From positions 1 to 6,681 of the forward strand of contig CAMZBE010000077.1 in NCBI GenBank assembly GCA_947304475.1: a stretch of DNA of 6,681 nucleotides, written 5' to 3'. A program made the translations under genes and the position numbers. Origin of the DNA: an uncultured Clostridia bacterium (GTDB lineage Bacteria; Bacillota; Clostridia; Oscillospirales; CAG-272). Below the pieces are notes generated by a model. It saw only the letters and a list, made by a program, of their open reading frames with translations. It searched no databases and had not been told where the DNA came from. Positions 1 to 5,520 of the stretch are shown here, piece by piece (the stretch's first letter is position 1; each line of letters opens with the position of its first letter).

Positions 1-55
1 AATGTGATCGCTTCCCACAAACGCAGAGTCCGATGGTTATGCGTTCGTTACGAGG
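1..55. repeat. Direct repeat, copy 1 (at least 55 bp)
   Basis: These bases are identical to 500-554, a spacing of exactly 499 bp. The identity may extend left beyond the window. To the right the two copies diverge but still align without gaps for roughly another 55 bases, with many shared codons if read in the frame that starts at base 1. In that frame copy 1 is open from the window edge to a stop at about 133-135 and would encode a basic, Trp/Cys-containing tail that includes RRVRWLCVRYE and later LCCS. Whether that frame is translated is unknown. I recognise no insertion-sequence end or integration-site motif in the repeat. Confidence 0.9.
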
Positions 56-111
56 AAAAAGATCTTCATAAGAACGGCTTTCATTTGTGCTGTTCTGCTC
101 ACATCAAATCA

Positions 112-131
112 TATAATTGTTTTACAATTAT
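112..131 (+). promoter_or_regulatory. Candidate -10 box overlapped by AT-rich palindrome
   Basis: A perfect TATAAT lies at 112-117. It overlaps an inverted repeat with 8-bp arms, ATAATTGT (113-120) and ACAATTAT (124-131), separated by TTT. I see no convincing -35 box at 15-19 bp spacing. The palindrome covers the place where a -10 box and start site would sit for the small gene starting at 163, so it could be a repressor operator. It could also be chance in AT-rich DNA. There is no following T-run, so it is not a good terminator for upstream transcription. Confidence 0.35.
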
Positions 132-162
132 TTGATAATAAAAACAAAAGGAGAAAACAGAA

Positions 163-492
163 ATGAAAACATGGAACACCCCTTCGGTAACGGTCTGCAC
201 TGCGGCAGAATTACAGGAGACAATCCAGGCAAAAGCGAGCTACATACCTGAACCTGATCCAATCCCAATCAAGCAGTTTGTGACTTTTTGTGAAGTTGGA
301 GATCGCGCTTATGTTGTAGAGAAGACACAAATATCTTCTAATACGTGGCGCTATAGATGGTTTTACGTTACCTGTACTTATGCATCTGGTGGTGATTGGG
401 GGTGTAAATTTCTTCAAAAAGATACCGGCGAACAAGCCTACTGGGGATGGTATATTGGGCAAGGCTGGGTACAAGTTGGAGATTGGATGTAA
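163..492 (+). CDS. Small Trp/Cys-rich protein with RiPP-leader-like N-terminus
   Basis: This is a 109-residue protein that I do not recognise as a named family. The start is supported by a good ribosome binding site, AAAGGAG at 147-153, about nine bases before the ATG. The first residues, MKTWNTPSVT, followed by TAAELQETIQAKAS, resemble the MK-x-W-x-x-P leader pattern of short Firmicutes peptides, including paeninodin-type lasso precursors. That resemblance is by eye only. After an acidic, proline-rich linker (YIPEPDPIPI, 27-36) comes a segment of about 70 residues rich in aromatics. The whole protein has eight Trp (4, 62, 66, 79, 94, 96, 102, 108) and four Cys (12, 43, 71, 81). There is no signal peptide and no membrane segment. 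The C-terminal part reads like beta-strands with Gly-Trp turns. No modification enzyme, protease or transporter is in the window, and at 109 residues it is long for a RiPP precursor. It could equally be a small folded protein. The gene is AT-rich compared with its neighbours and lies between the two repeat copies. Confidence 0.7.
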   Translation: MKTWNTPSVTVCTAAELQETIQAKASYIPEPDPIPIKQFVTFCEVGDRAYVVEKTQISSNTWRYRWFYVTCTYASGGDWGCKFLQKDTGEQAYWGWYIGQGWVQVGDWM

Positions 493-499
493 GCAATCA

Positions 500-554
500 A
501 ATGTGATCGCTTCCCACAAACGCAGAGTCCGATGGTTATGCGTTCGTTACGAGG
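500..554. repeat. Direct repeat, copy 2 (55 bp)
   Basis: This is an exact copy of 1-55, beginning eight bases after the stop of the small gene at 163-492. From 555 onward it diverges from copy 1, though an ungapped alignment continues (for example GATCTTCATAAGAAC in copy 1 against GACCTTTACAATAAC here). In the corresponding frame this copy is also open, to a stop at 623-625, and would encode the same RRVRWLCVRYE segment and a similar LCCS ending. That frame is offset by one base from the 109-residue gene. The arrangement fits a tandem duplication of gene plus downstream sequence. Confidence 0.9.
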
Positions 555-780
555 GAGGAGACCTTTACAATAACGAATTGCTTTTGTGTTGTTCTTCTTA
601 CGGTAAATATTCAAGTGAAGGGTAACGTTTTTTGCAATTCGTACGCCAATAACTCCAACGCTGAACAGTATTTTAATGTTTTGTGGAGAGAGCCTAGAAA
701 GGTTTCTATCTTTGGGATAAAACTCGCGGAGCAAACTGTTAAGGATTTCGTTTGTGATTTTTTCGTCTATAATTCACTAA

Positions 781-813
781 AAAGAAAAAAGGGGAACCCG
801 GAACGGGTTCCCC
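781..813 (-). terminator. Rho-independent terminator of the nadA unit
   Basis: A 10-bp perfect stem, GGGGAACCCG (791-800) paired with CGGGTTCCCC (804-813), closes a 3-base loop. On the minus strand it is followed by a run of T residues (the A-rich 781-790 of the plus strand). It lies 12 bases downstream of the nadA stop codon. On the plus strand there is no T-run after the stem, so it should act mainly on minus-strand transcripts. Confidence 0.92.
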
Positions 814-825
814 GATTTGTTTCGT

Positions 826-1749
826 TCAGGCAAGTTCAATCATTTTATCGATGCAGACCTTCGCGTCGCGAAGCGTCGCGTCGTCAAGCACGATCTCCTC
901 TCCGCCCGTGCCGTTGACGGCGGCAAGAACGTCGGGAAGCGAGGTCAGACGCATATTCCGGCAGACCAGGTTTTTGGTCAGGGGATAGAACCGCTTGTCG
1001 GGGAAGCGATAGGACAGATGCCACACGACGCTGAGTTCTGTACCGATGATGAACTCCCGGTCGGTCGAATTCGACGCGTATTCGATGATCCCTGCGGTCG
1101 AACCGATATAATCGGCAAGAGCGGTCACGGCGGGGGTGCATTCGGGGTGCACCAGAAGTTTTGCCCCGGGGTGACGGGCAATCGCCTCTTTGGCTTCATT
1201 TGCGCTGACGGCGGCGTGAACGGGGCAACCGCCGCGCCAGAGCGTGATCTTCCGATCAGGGTATGCTGCGGCGACGTAGGCGCCGAGGTTGCAGTCGGGA
1301 ATGAACAGGATCTCACGATCTTTCGGAAGTTTTCCGACCACCGAGAGCGCCGAAGAAGAAGTGACGCAGACGTCCGAGACGCATTTGAGATCCGCCGTCG
1401 TATTAACGTAGGCGACGACGATCACGTCGGGGTGATCAGCCCGGTAGTCCTCGATCTCTTCCCGGACGAACTGCTCCGCCATCGGGCAGCCGGCGTCGGG
1501 AGCGGCGAGGATCACTTTCTTTTCGGGGGAGAGCAGTTTGACGGTCTCCGCCATAAAGCGGACGCCGCACATCAAGACGTTCTTTTCGGCGATCCCCATC
1601 GCCTTTTTGCTCAGTGCGAAGGAGTCCCCGGTAATATCGGCGATCTCGACGATCTCGGGCGACTGGTAGGTGTGCGCGAGGATCGCGAACCCTTTCTCCT
1701 TTTTTGCTTTCAGGATCGCGTCCTGATATTCTCTGACGGTTGCGGGCAT
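826..1749 (-). CDS. nadA: Quinolinate synthase NadA
   Basis: NadA condenses iminoaspartate with dihydroxyacetone phosphate to give quinolinate, the second step of de novo NAD synthesis in the cytoplasm. It needs a [4Fe-4S] cluster. The 307-residue product is full length for the compact, thermophile-like NadA form. Visible family segments are ILAHTYQSPEI (23-33), MCGVRFMAETVKLLSPEKK (60-78), PDAGCPMA (84-91), GGCPVHA (173-179) and LVHPECTP (199-206). The likely cluster ligands are Cys88, Cys175 and Cys263; their spacing matches the three cluster cysteines known from Thermotoga maritima NadA (81, 168, 254). The ATG at 1747-1749 is preceded on the minus strand by GGAGAAAGGAAA. The gene lies 37 bases after the regulator-like gene and is probably cotranscribed with it, ending at the 781-813 terminator. 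nadB and nadC, usual partners, are not in this window, so the iminoaspartate source must be encoded elsewhere. Confidence 0.97.
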   Translation of the reverse strand: MPATVREYQDAILKAKKEKGFAILAHTYQSPEIVEIADITGDSFALSKKAMGIAEKNVLMCGVRFMAETVKLLSPEKKVILAAPDAGCPMAEQFVREEIEDYRADHPDVIVVAYVNTTADLKCVSDVCVTSSSALSVVGKLPKDREILFIPDCNLGAYVAAAYPDRKITLWRGGCPVHAAVSANEAKEAIARHPGAKLLVHPECTPAVTALADYIGSTAGIIEYASNSTDREFIIGTELSVVWHLSYRFPDKRFYPLTKNLVCRNMRLTSLPDVLAAVNGTGGEEIVLDDATLRDAKVCIDKMIELA

Positions 1750-1763
1750 ATCGGTTTCCTTTC

Positions 1764-1778
1764 TCCGGCATCGCCGGA
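1764..1778 (-). other. Short hairpin between regulator gene and nadA
   Basis: TCCGGC (1764-1769) and GCCGGA (1773-1778) form a perfect 6-bp stem with a 3-base loop in the 37-base gap before nadA. On the minus strand it sits directly upstream of the nadA ribosome binding site and has no T-run, so it is not a terminator. It could influence nadA translation or mRNA stability, but that is inference. Confidence 0.5.
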
Positions 1779-1786
1779 ACGAACGG

Positions 1787-2548
1787 TTAAAAACAGTTGC
1801 GCGGGTAATACTTGTATTCGTCGTAGTACGATTCTACGTAATCTTCGTCGGGATCGCGATGAACGGTCGGACCGGGATCGGTCTTTGAGGTGCGGATCCA
1901 GAAACGTTCGGCATCCCAGTTGACGATCCTGCGGTGGACCGTGGCGAGCGCCTTCTTGTTGATCTTGGATCCGAGAACTTTCAGAGCGTTCAGCGTTTTC
2001 TTGGTGTTCGGCGGGGCGGCGCGAACACGAAGTTCTTCAATCGGAACGGGCGCGGGGAAGGCGAGAATGAGCACGCGAAGAAACATCCGCTCGCTCCTGT
2101 TGAACATCATCGGTTCGCCGTAGACGGTATGATCGGCGTATTCGATGCGGTCACGGACGCCGCCGGCGATCCGGTCCCACGGATCGGGCTTCCCGCGTGA
2201 GATCATAAGATCTCTCGTTTCGTGCAGAATCTTCCGGTCGGTCAGTTTCTTCGAGAGAATCAGGTCGGGAGCGTTGATATCCTTGCGGTCGCGGATCGTC
2301 TCTTCGCCGCCGAGCATCACGATCGGAAACTCAAACTTTTTGTGAAACGTTTTGCAAAAGAGGGGCGGCCGTCCCGGATCAATGGGACGGAGCAGAAGAA
2401 CGAACGTGACATCGTCGGTAATCCGCTCGTACGGAACACGGTTGCGGAGCGAGTCGTAGGTCGTGACGTCGGCGAGCAGGTGGAGATCCCACAGATGCTT
2501 CTGCATCTGTTCGCTCCGACGCCTGTCGCTGTCAATGATCAGGATCAT
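1787..2548 (-). CDS. Atypical response-regulator-like winged-helix protein
   Basis: This 253-residue protein has a receiver-like N-terminal half and an OmpR/PhoB-type winged-helix C-terminal half. It starts MILIIDSDRRRSEQMQKHLW, matching receiver strand 1 with acidic residues D6 and D8. A strand-5-like segment, DLILSKKL (95-102), keeps the conserved lysine position. The strand-3 region reads FVLLLRP (49-55), with no aspartate where the phospho-acceptor should be, and strand 4 (PIVMLGGEE) lacks the usual Thr/Ser. The receiver is therefore probably not phosphorylated in the normal way. Residues about 143-218 fit a winged helix: YGEPMMFNRSERMFLRVL, then PVPIEEL, then a recognition-helix region ending LGSKINKK, then a wing RRIVNWDAERFWI. 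The C-terminus is an acidic Tyr-rich tail, DEDYVESYYDEYKYYPRNCF. No kinase gene is adjacent. The start is supported by GGGGAGAG before the ATG. The DNA target is unknown, and autoregulation or control of nadA is only a possibility. Confidence 0.8.
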   Translation of the reverse strand: MILIIDSDRRRSEQMQKHLWDLHLLADVTTYDSLRNRVPYERITDDVTFVLLLRPIDPGRPPLFCKTFHKKFEFPIVMLGGEETIRDRKDINAPDLILSKKLTDRKILHETRDLMISRGKPDPWDRIAGGVRDRIEYADHTVYGEPMMFNRSERMFLRVLILAFPAPVPIEELRVRAAPPNTKKTLNALKVLGSKINKKALATVHRRIVNWDAERFWIRTSKTDPGPTVHRDPDEDYVESYYDEYKYYPRNCF

Positions 2549-2574
2549 ACGCTCTCCCCTCGGTTTTTTGTCAT

Positions 2575-2603
2575 ATTATATCACAGGAAAAGGCGAAATG
2601 CAA
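2575..2603 (-). promoter_or_regulatory. Sigma-A promoter of the regulator-nadA unit
   Basis: On the minus strand the -35 box TTGCAT (plus-strand 2598-2603) and the -10 box TATAAT (2575-2580) are separated by 17 bases. TGA directly before the -10 gives an extended TGn motif. The start site would lie near 2567, leaving a leader of only about 20 nt, too short for a riboswitch. Confidence 0.85.
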
Positions 2604-2630
2604 GGTTTTTCCGCAAAGACTGCGCCCGGC

Positions 2631-2659
2631 TTGACAGATATTCCGCGGTGTGCTAAAAT
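2631..2659 (+). promoter_or_regulatory. Sigma-A promoter of the ymfI-like gene
   Basis: A consensus -35 box TTGACA (2631-2636) and a -10 box TAAAAT (2654-2659) are spaced 17 bases apart, with TGC before the -10 giving an extended TGn motif. It is divergent from the minus-strand promoter at 2575-2603. Transcription would start near 2666, about 24 bases before the start codon. Confidence 0.88.
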
Positions 2660-2689
2660 GAACGAAAGAACAGGAAACGGAGAGCAACG

Positions 2690-3427
2690 ATGAAGGATGG
2701 GGCATTTCTCGGGAAAAAAGTGATCGTGACCGGCGGATCCCGCGGGATCGGCGCCGAGATCGTCCGACGGTTTACCGACGAGGGCGCGGACGTTTCGTTC
2801 CTCTATCATAACTCCGTCGACGCCGCGGATAATCTTGCGAAAGCGACCGGTGCGATCCCCGTTCGCTGCGATCTTACCGATCCCTACGACGCAGAGCGGG
2901 CGATCCAAATCGCGGAAGGCGATATCATGGGAGTTGATATCCTGGTCAATAACGCGGGTATTTCGGTTTCGGGACTGCTGCAGGATCTGCCGCAGAAAGA
3001 ATGGGACCGTCTGCTGGCGGTCGACATGACCTCGGTTTTCGTTTGCTCCAAGTTGGTTATAACCGCTATGGTCCGGCAGGGACGCGGGCGGATCATCAAC
3101 GTTTCTTCGATCTGGGGTATGGTGGGTGCGTCCTGCGAGGCGGCGTATTCCGCGGTCAAAGCGGGCGTGATCGGACTGACCAAGGCGCTTGCCAAGGAAC
3201 TCGGTCCCTCCGGGATTACGGTCAACTGCGTTGCCCCCGGCGTAATCGATACCGATATGATGAAGTCGTATGACGAAGAGACACGGAAAATGCTTGCCGC
3301 CGAAACCCCGCTCGGACGGCTCGGAACACCGGGCGACGTCGCGGAAACGGTACTCTTTCTTGCAGGGGACGGGGCATCCTTCATCACGGGGCAGGTGATC
3401 TCCCCGAACGGGGGATTCGTCATCTGA
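2690..3427 (+). CDS. ymfI: SDR-family reductase, likely EF-P 5-aminopentanone reductase
   Basis: This is a full-length 245-residue classical short-chain dehydrogenase, cytoplasmic, with an NAD(P)H-binding Rossmann fold. The cofactor motif TGGSRGIG is at 14-21, NNAG at 87-90, and the catalytic Ser140, Tyr153 and Lys157 lie in VSSIWG...YSAVK. The stretch SSIWGMVGASCEAAYS followed by TKALAKELGPSGITVN and PGVIDTDM matches, from memory, the Firmicutes YmfI group. In Bacillus, YmfI reduces the 5-aminopentanone group on elongation factor P. A general FabG-type 3-oxoacyl-ACP reductase is the main alternative, but no fatty acid genes are nearby. The position of the usual catalytic-tetrad Asn (in LAVN-x-x-x-VF) is Asp112 here (LAVDMTSVF). 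The ATG is preceded by GGAGA at 2679-2683 and by a strong promoter. The gene seems monocistronic; no clear terminator separates it from the SRP RNA promoter. Confidence 0.85.
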   Translation: MKDGAFLGKKVIVTGGSRGIGAEIVRRFTDEGADVSFLYHNSVDAADNLAKATGAIPVRCDLTDPYDAERAIQIAEGDIMGVDILVNNAGISVSGLLQDLPQKEWDRLLAVDMTSVFVCSKLVITAMVRQGRGRIINVSSIWGMVGASCEAAYSAVKAGVIGLTKALAKELGPSGITVNCVAPGVIDTDMMKSYDEETRKMLAAETPLGRLGTPGDVAETVLFLAGDGASFITGQVISPNGGFVI

Positions 3428-3446
3428 AAAAAAGTTTTCGTGACAC

Positions 3447-3475
3447 TTGCAAATACTTTTTTTCTATGTTATAAT
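3447..3475 (+). promoter_or_regulatory. Sigma-A promoter of the SRP RNA
   Basis: TTGCAA (3447-3452) and a perfect TATAAT (3470-3475) are separated by exactly 17 bases. The predicted start is near 3482, about 20 bases before the inferred SRP RNA 5' end. Those bases contain a small hairpin, CACGG (3487-3491) with CCGTG (3496-3500), which may be removed in processing. This is the strongest-looking promoter in the window, as expected for an abundant stable RNA. Confidence 0.92.
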
Positions 3476-3500
3476 ATCATGCGGAACACGGTGCGCCGTG

Positions 3501-3808
3501 ATTCCGGATGTCGGACGGAGTCATACTATCCGGGGAGGCAGCGGTGCCCTGTACCCGAAATCCGCTTCAGCGGGGGTGAATTCCGTTCCCGAGGGTTGTT
3601 TCTGTATAGTCTGCGCCGTTTCGAGTTGCGTTGAAAGATTGGTCTTCCGCAATCGGCGGCTGTGAACCATGTCAGGCGGGGAACCGAGCAGCATTAAGCG
3701 GTTTGTCCGATGTGCCGGAAGGGCGCCTGTCCGGAGCAGCGAGGGCGGTTAACGTATGTAGGAGCACACTCGACGGAGCGGTGTATGGCTCTGTCCGACG
3801 TCCGGAAT
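3501..3808 (+). ncRNA. ffs: Signal recognition particle RNA, large Gram-positive type
   Basis: This is the RNA scaffold of the signal recognition particle, which pairs with Ffh to target membrane and secreted proteins. The Alu part is recognisable from GGGGAGGCAGCGGTGCCCTG (3532-3551) and the CCGAGG further on, close to Bacillus subtilis scRNA. The Ffh-binding S-domain is 3662-3700: GAACCATGTCAGG, then the tetraloop arm, then AGCAGCATTAAG. The symmetric loop CAGG/AGCA and GGAA tetraloop are intact. The distal stem reads CGG-GGAA-CCG instead of the common UCC-GGAA-GGA, so pairing is kept by compensating changes. The ends pair: ATTCCGGATGTCGGAC at 3501-3516 with GTCCGACGTCCGGAAT at 3793-3808, with one mismatch. 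These ends are inferred from pairing. The length, about 308 nt, is somewhat above the 271 nt of mature Bacillus scRNA. The position directly upstream of dnaX is also conserved in Bacillus. Confidence 0.95.
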
Positions 3809-3823
3809 CTGCCGACCGGCAGA
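3808..3823 (+). other. Small hairpin at the SRP RNA 3' end
   Basis: TCTGCC (3808-3813) and GGCAGA (3818-3823) form a perfect 6-bp stem with loop GACC directly after the closing helix of the SRP RNA. It has no T-run and precedes the true terminator. It may mark a processing boundary of the precursor. Confidence 0.5.
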
Positions 3824-3826
3824 TCG

Positions 3827-3870
3827 GGGCTGTCGCATTTTCGGTCTCGATCCGATGCGACGCCCTTTTT
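3827..3870 (+). terminator. Rho-independent terminator of the SRP RNA
   Basis: GGGCTGTCGCAT (3827-3838) pairs with ATGCGACGCCC (3855-3865) with one bulged T, and is followed directly by TTTTT (3866-3870). The 16-base loop contains a possible inner CGG/CCG pairing. It ends the SRP RNA transcript about 20 bases before the dnaX ribosome binding site. Confidence 0.9.
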
Positions 3871-3890
3871 CTTTGTGTTTCGATCCCGGG

Positions 3891-3897
3891 AAAGGAG
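3891..3897 (+). promoter_or_regulatory. Ribosome binding site fixing the dnaX start
   Basis: AAAGGAG lies seven bases before the ATG at 3905. The reading frame stays open upstream to 3710, but that part lies inside the SRP RNA and its terminator and has no binding site. The conserved DnaX N-terminus MYRALYRKWRP begins exactly at 3905. Confidence 0.92.
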
Positions 3898-3904
3898 ACT
3901 GCGT

Positions 3905-5518
3905 ATGTATAGGGCTTTGTACCGTAAGTGGAGACCATCGACCTTTGACGACGTCGTAGGTCAGTCCCAGGTGACCGATATCCTGAAATATCAGGTGGCG
4001 GAGAACCGCGTTTCGCACGCCTATCTTTTCTGCGGCTCGCGTGGAACCGGTAAGACCTCGTGCGCAAAAATCCTTGCCAAGGCGGTCAACTGTCTCCACC
4101 CCGTAAACGGCAATCCCTGTAACGAGTGCGAGGCGTGCAGGGCGATCGACGCGGGGATCGCGACCGACGTGATCGAAATGGACGCCGCGAGCAACAACGG
4201 CGTCGACAACGTCCGGGATATGAAGGAAGAGATCGTTTTTACCCCGGCTGACCTGAAATACCGCGTTTACATCATCGACGAAGTTCATATGATGAGCGGC
4301 AGCGCTTTCAACGCACTACTGAAAACGCTGGAAGAACCGCCCGCTTACGTTCTCTTTATCCTTGCGACGACCGAACTGAACAAACTGCCCGCGACCATCG
4401 TTTCACGGTGTCAGCGTTTCGATTTTCGCCGCCTGTCTTCCGACAACATCGTCGGTCACCTCGGCAAGATCTCCAAAAGCGAGGGGATCGACCTGACCGA
4501 CGCCGGCGCACGTGTCATCGCGAGAATGTCGCTCGGCGGTATGCGTGACGCGATCAGCCTTCTGGAACTCTGCGCCGGCACAAACGAAACGGTCAGCGAG
4601 GAACTCGTCACGCGCGTTCTCGGCGTCGGGGGAGGGGAACTCCCGGGACAGATCGTTGACGCGGCGTCCGACCGTGATTATCCGACGCTCTACCGACTTC
4701 TGTCCGACGTCGTGAATTCTGCGCAGGATCTGACGGTCTTCTTTACCGAACTGATCTCCTACTATCGGGACCTCGTGGTCGTGAAGACGCTCGGAGACGG
4801 GGCGGCTGCCTATCTCGATCTATCCGACGCATCTTTCCGCTCTCTTTCCGAACGGGCGAAACGGATCCCGCTCGGGCGGCTCCTCTATCAGAGCCGTTTG
4901 CTTGAAGAGACGCTTGAAATCCTTCGCCGCGGGGGCGGTGATCGCCGTGCAACGGCAGAACTTGCTTTGACGCGTCTCTCGGAACCGCGGCTCTCAACGT
5001 CGCCGGACGCCCTGCTTGCGCGAATTGAGGAACTTGAAAAGCAGGTCGCGCTTCTTCGTGCGGGGGGCGCCGTTCCGCAGCAGACGGTAAAGAAGCCGTC
5101 CGCCGACGTGTCGAATTCCCCCGCCCATTCCGAAAAGGAAACGCCGAAAGAGGAGAAAAAGCCGACGCCCGAAGAGAAATCCGAGGAACAACCCGCGACC
5201 GAAAAGTCCGGGAAGAAGAGTGCAAAGAAGGATGCGGACGCCGCGGTTCAGATCCCGAAATGGAACCTGATTCTCGATGAATTCGGAAGGTTGAAACCCT
5301 CGCTTCTGCCCTTTATGCGCGGATCGAGCGCGTCGATCTCTGACGGTGTTGCGACGGTCTCGCTTACGGTCGGTATGTTCTTATCGCTTGTCGACGGAGA
5401 CGAGACGGCAAAAACCGTGCTCTTGAGTTTGCTTTCCGAACACGGTTCTCCGGCGTCGTCGATCCGTTTCGTATCGGGAGCGCAAAAGAAGAATAACGAC
5501 GGTCAGATCGAATTTTGA
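3905..5518 (+). CDS. dnaX: DNA polymerase III subunit gamma/tau (clamp loader)
   Basis: This is the ATPase of the clamp loader, which opens and loads the DnaN sliding clamp and ties the replisome together. The protein has 537 residues. The AAA+ part spans about 1-240: Walker A GSRGTGKT (44-51), a zinc module Cys63, Cys72, Cys75, Cys78 (spacing as in E. coli), Walker B VYIIDEVHM (121-129), sensor 1 in LATTEL (153-158), SRC motif with arginine finger Arg168, and a sensor-2 Arg214 in MRDA. The helical collar domain III follows to about 362. A short coiled segment (about 368-385) leads into a Lys/Glu/Pro-rich linker (about 395-446). A small C-terminal domain (about 447-527) begins PKWNLILDEF, as in Firmicutes tau. 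I find no strong programmed-frameshift site for a separate gamma form; the nearest, GAGAAAAAG at 5153-5161, lacks the full A6G heptamer. It is the first gene of the dnaX-ybaB-recR operon. Confidence 0.97.
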   Translation: MYRALYRKWRPSTFDDVVGQSQVTDILKYQVAENRVSHAYLFCGSRGTGKTSCAKILAKAVNCLHPVNGNPCNECEACRAIDAGIATDVIEMDAASNNGVDNVRDMKEEIVFTPADLKYRVYIIDEVHMMSGSAFNALLKTLEEPPAYVLFILATTELNKLPATIVSRCQRFDFRRLSSDNIVGHLGKISKSEGIDLTDAGARVIARMSLGGMRDAISLLELCAGTNETVSEELVTRVLGVGGGELPGQIVDAASDRDYPTLYRLLSDVVNSAQDLTVFFTELISYYRDLVVVKTLGDGAAAYLDLSDASFRSLSERAKRIPLGRLLYQSRLLEETLEILRRGGGDRRATAELALTRLSEPRLSTSPDALLARIEELEKQVALLRAGGAVPQQTVKKPSADVSNSPAHSEKETPKEEKKPTPEEKSEEQPATEKSGKKSAKKDADAAVQIPKWNLILDEFGRLKPSLLPFMRGSSASISDGVATVSLTVGMFLSLVDGDETAKTVLLSLLSEHGSPASSIRFVSGAQKKNNDGQIEF

Positions 5519-5520
5519 CC

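Larger units (their letters stand above)
493..825. other. Non-coding or degenerate gap between small gene and nadA
   Basis: This stretch holds repeat copy 2 (500-554), its diverged extension to about 610, and then AT-rich sequence up to the nadA terminator at 781-813. Short open frames exist on both strands, for example 380-625 and 615-790 on the plus strand and 438-734 on the minus strand from a TTG. None has a ribosome binding site or recognisable protein features, so I call no gene here. It may be decayed remains of a duplicated small gene. Confidence 0.5.

Noticed and set aside
1..554. Two repeat copies as a CRISPR array or insertion-sequence ends
   Set aside because: Only two copies 499 bp apart in direct orientation with a gene between, no cas or transposase gene, and no terminal inverted repeats.
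695..708. Small AT-rich inverted repeat TAGAA/TTCTA
   Set aside because: Only a 5-bp weak stem with no T-run and no nearby gene end; likely chance.
438..734. Minus-strand open frame of 98 codons across repeat copy 2
   Set aside because: It starts at a TTG without a ribosome binding site, overlaps the end of the 163-492 gene and shows no recognisable protein features.
817..1923. Long plus-strand open frame of 368 codons opposite nadA
   Set aside because: It lies antisense to the clear NadA product and extends over the regulator gene. Its translation is Arg/Asp-rich with no family features, as expected from GC-rich antisense sequence.
3426..3439. GAAAA/TTTTC inverted repeat after the ymfI stop as a terminator
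   Set aside because: A stem of one G-C and four A-T pairs without a T-run is too weak to call.
3710..3904. Upstream in-frame extension of dnaX
   Set aside because: It runs through the SRP RNA and its terminator; the conserved DnaX N-terminus and ribosome binding site fix the start at 3905.
5153..5161. Possible programmed -1 frameshift site in dnaX for a gamma form
   Set aside because: The run is G-AAA-AAG, not the A-AAA-AAG heptamer. The -1 frame continues for dozens of codons instead of stopping soon, and no clear stimulatory hairpin was seen.
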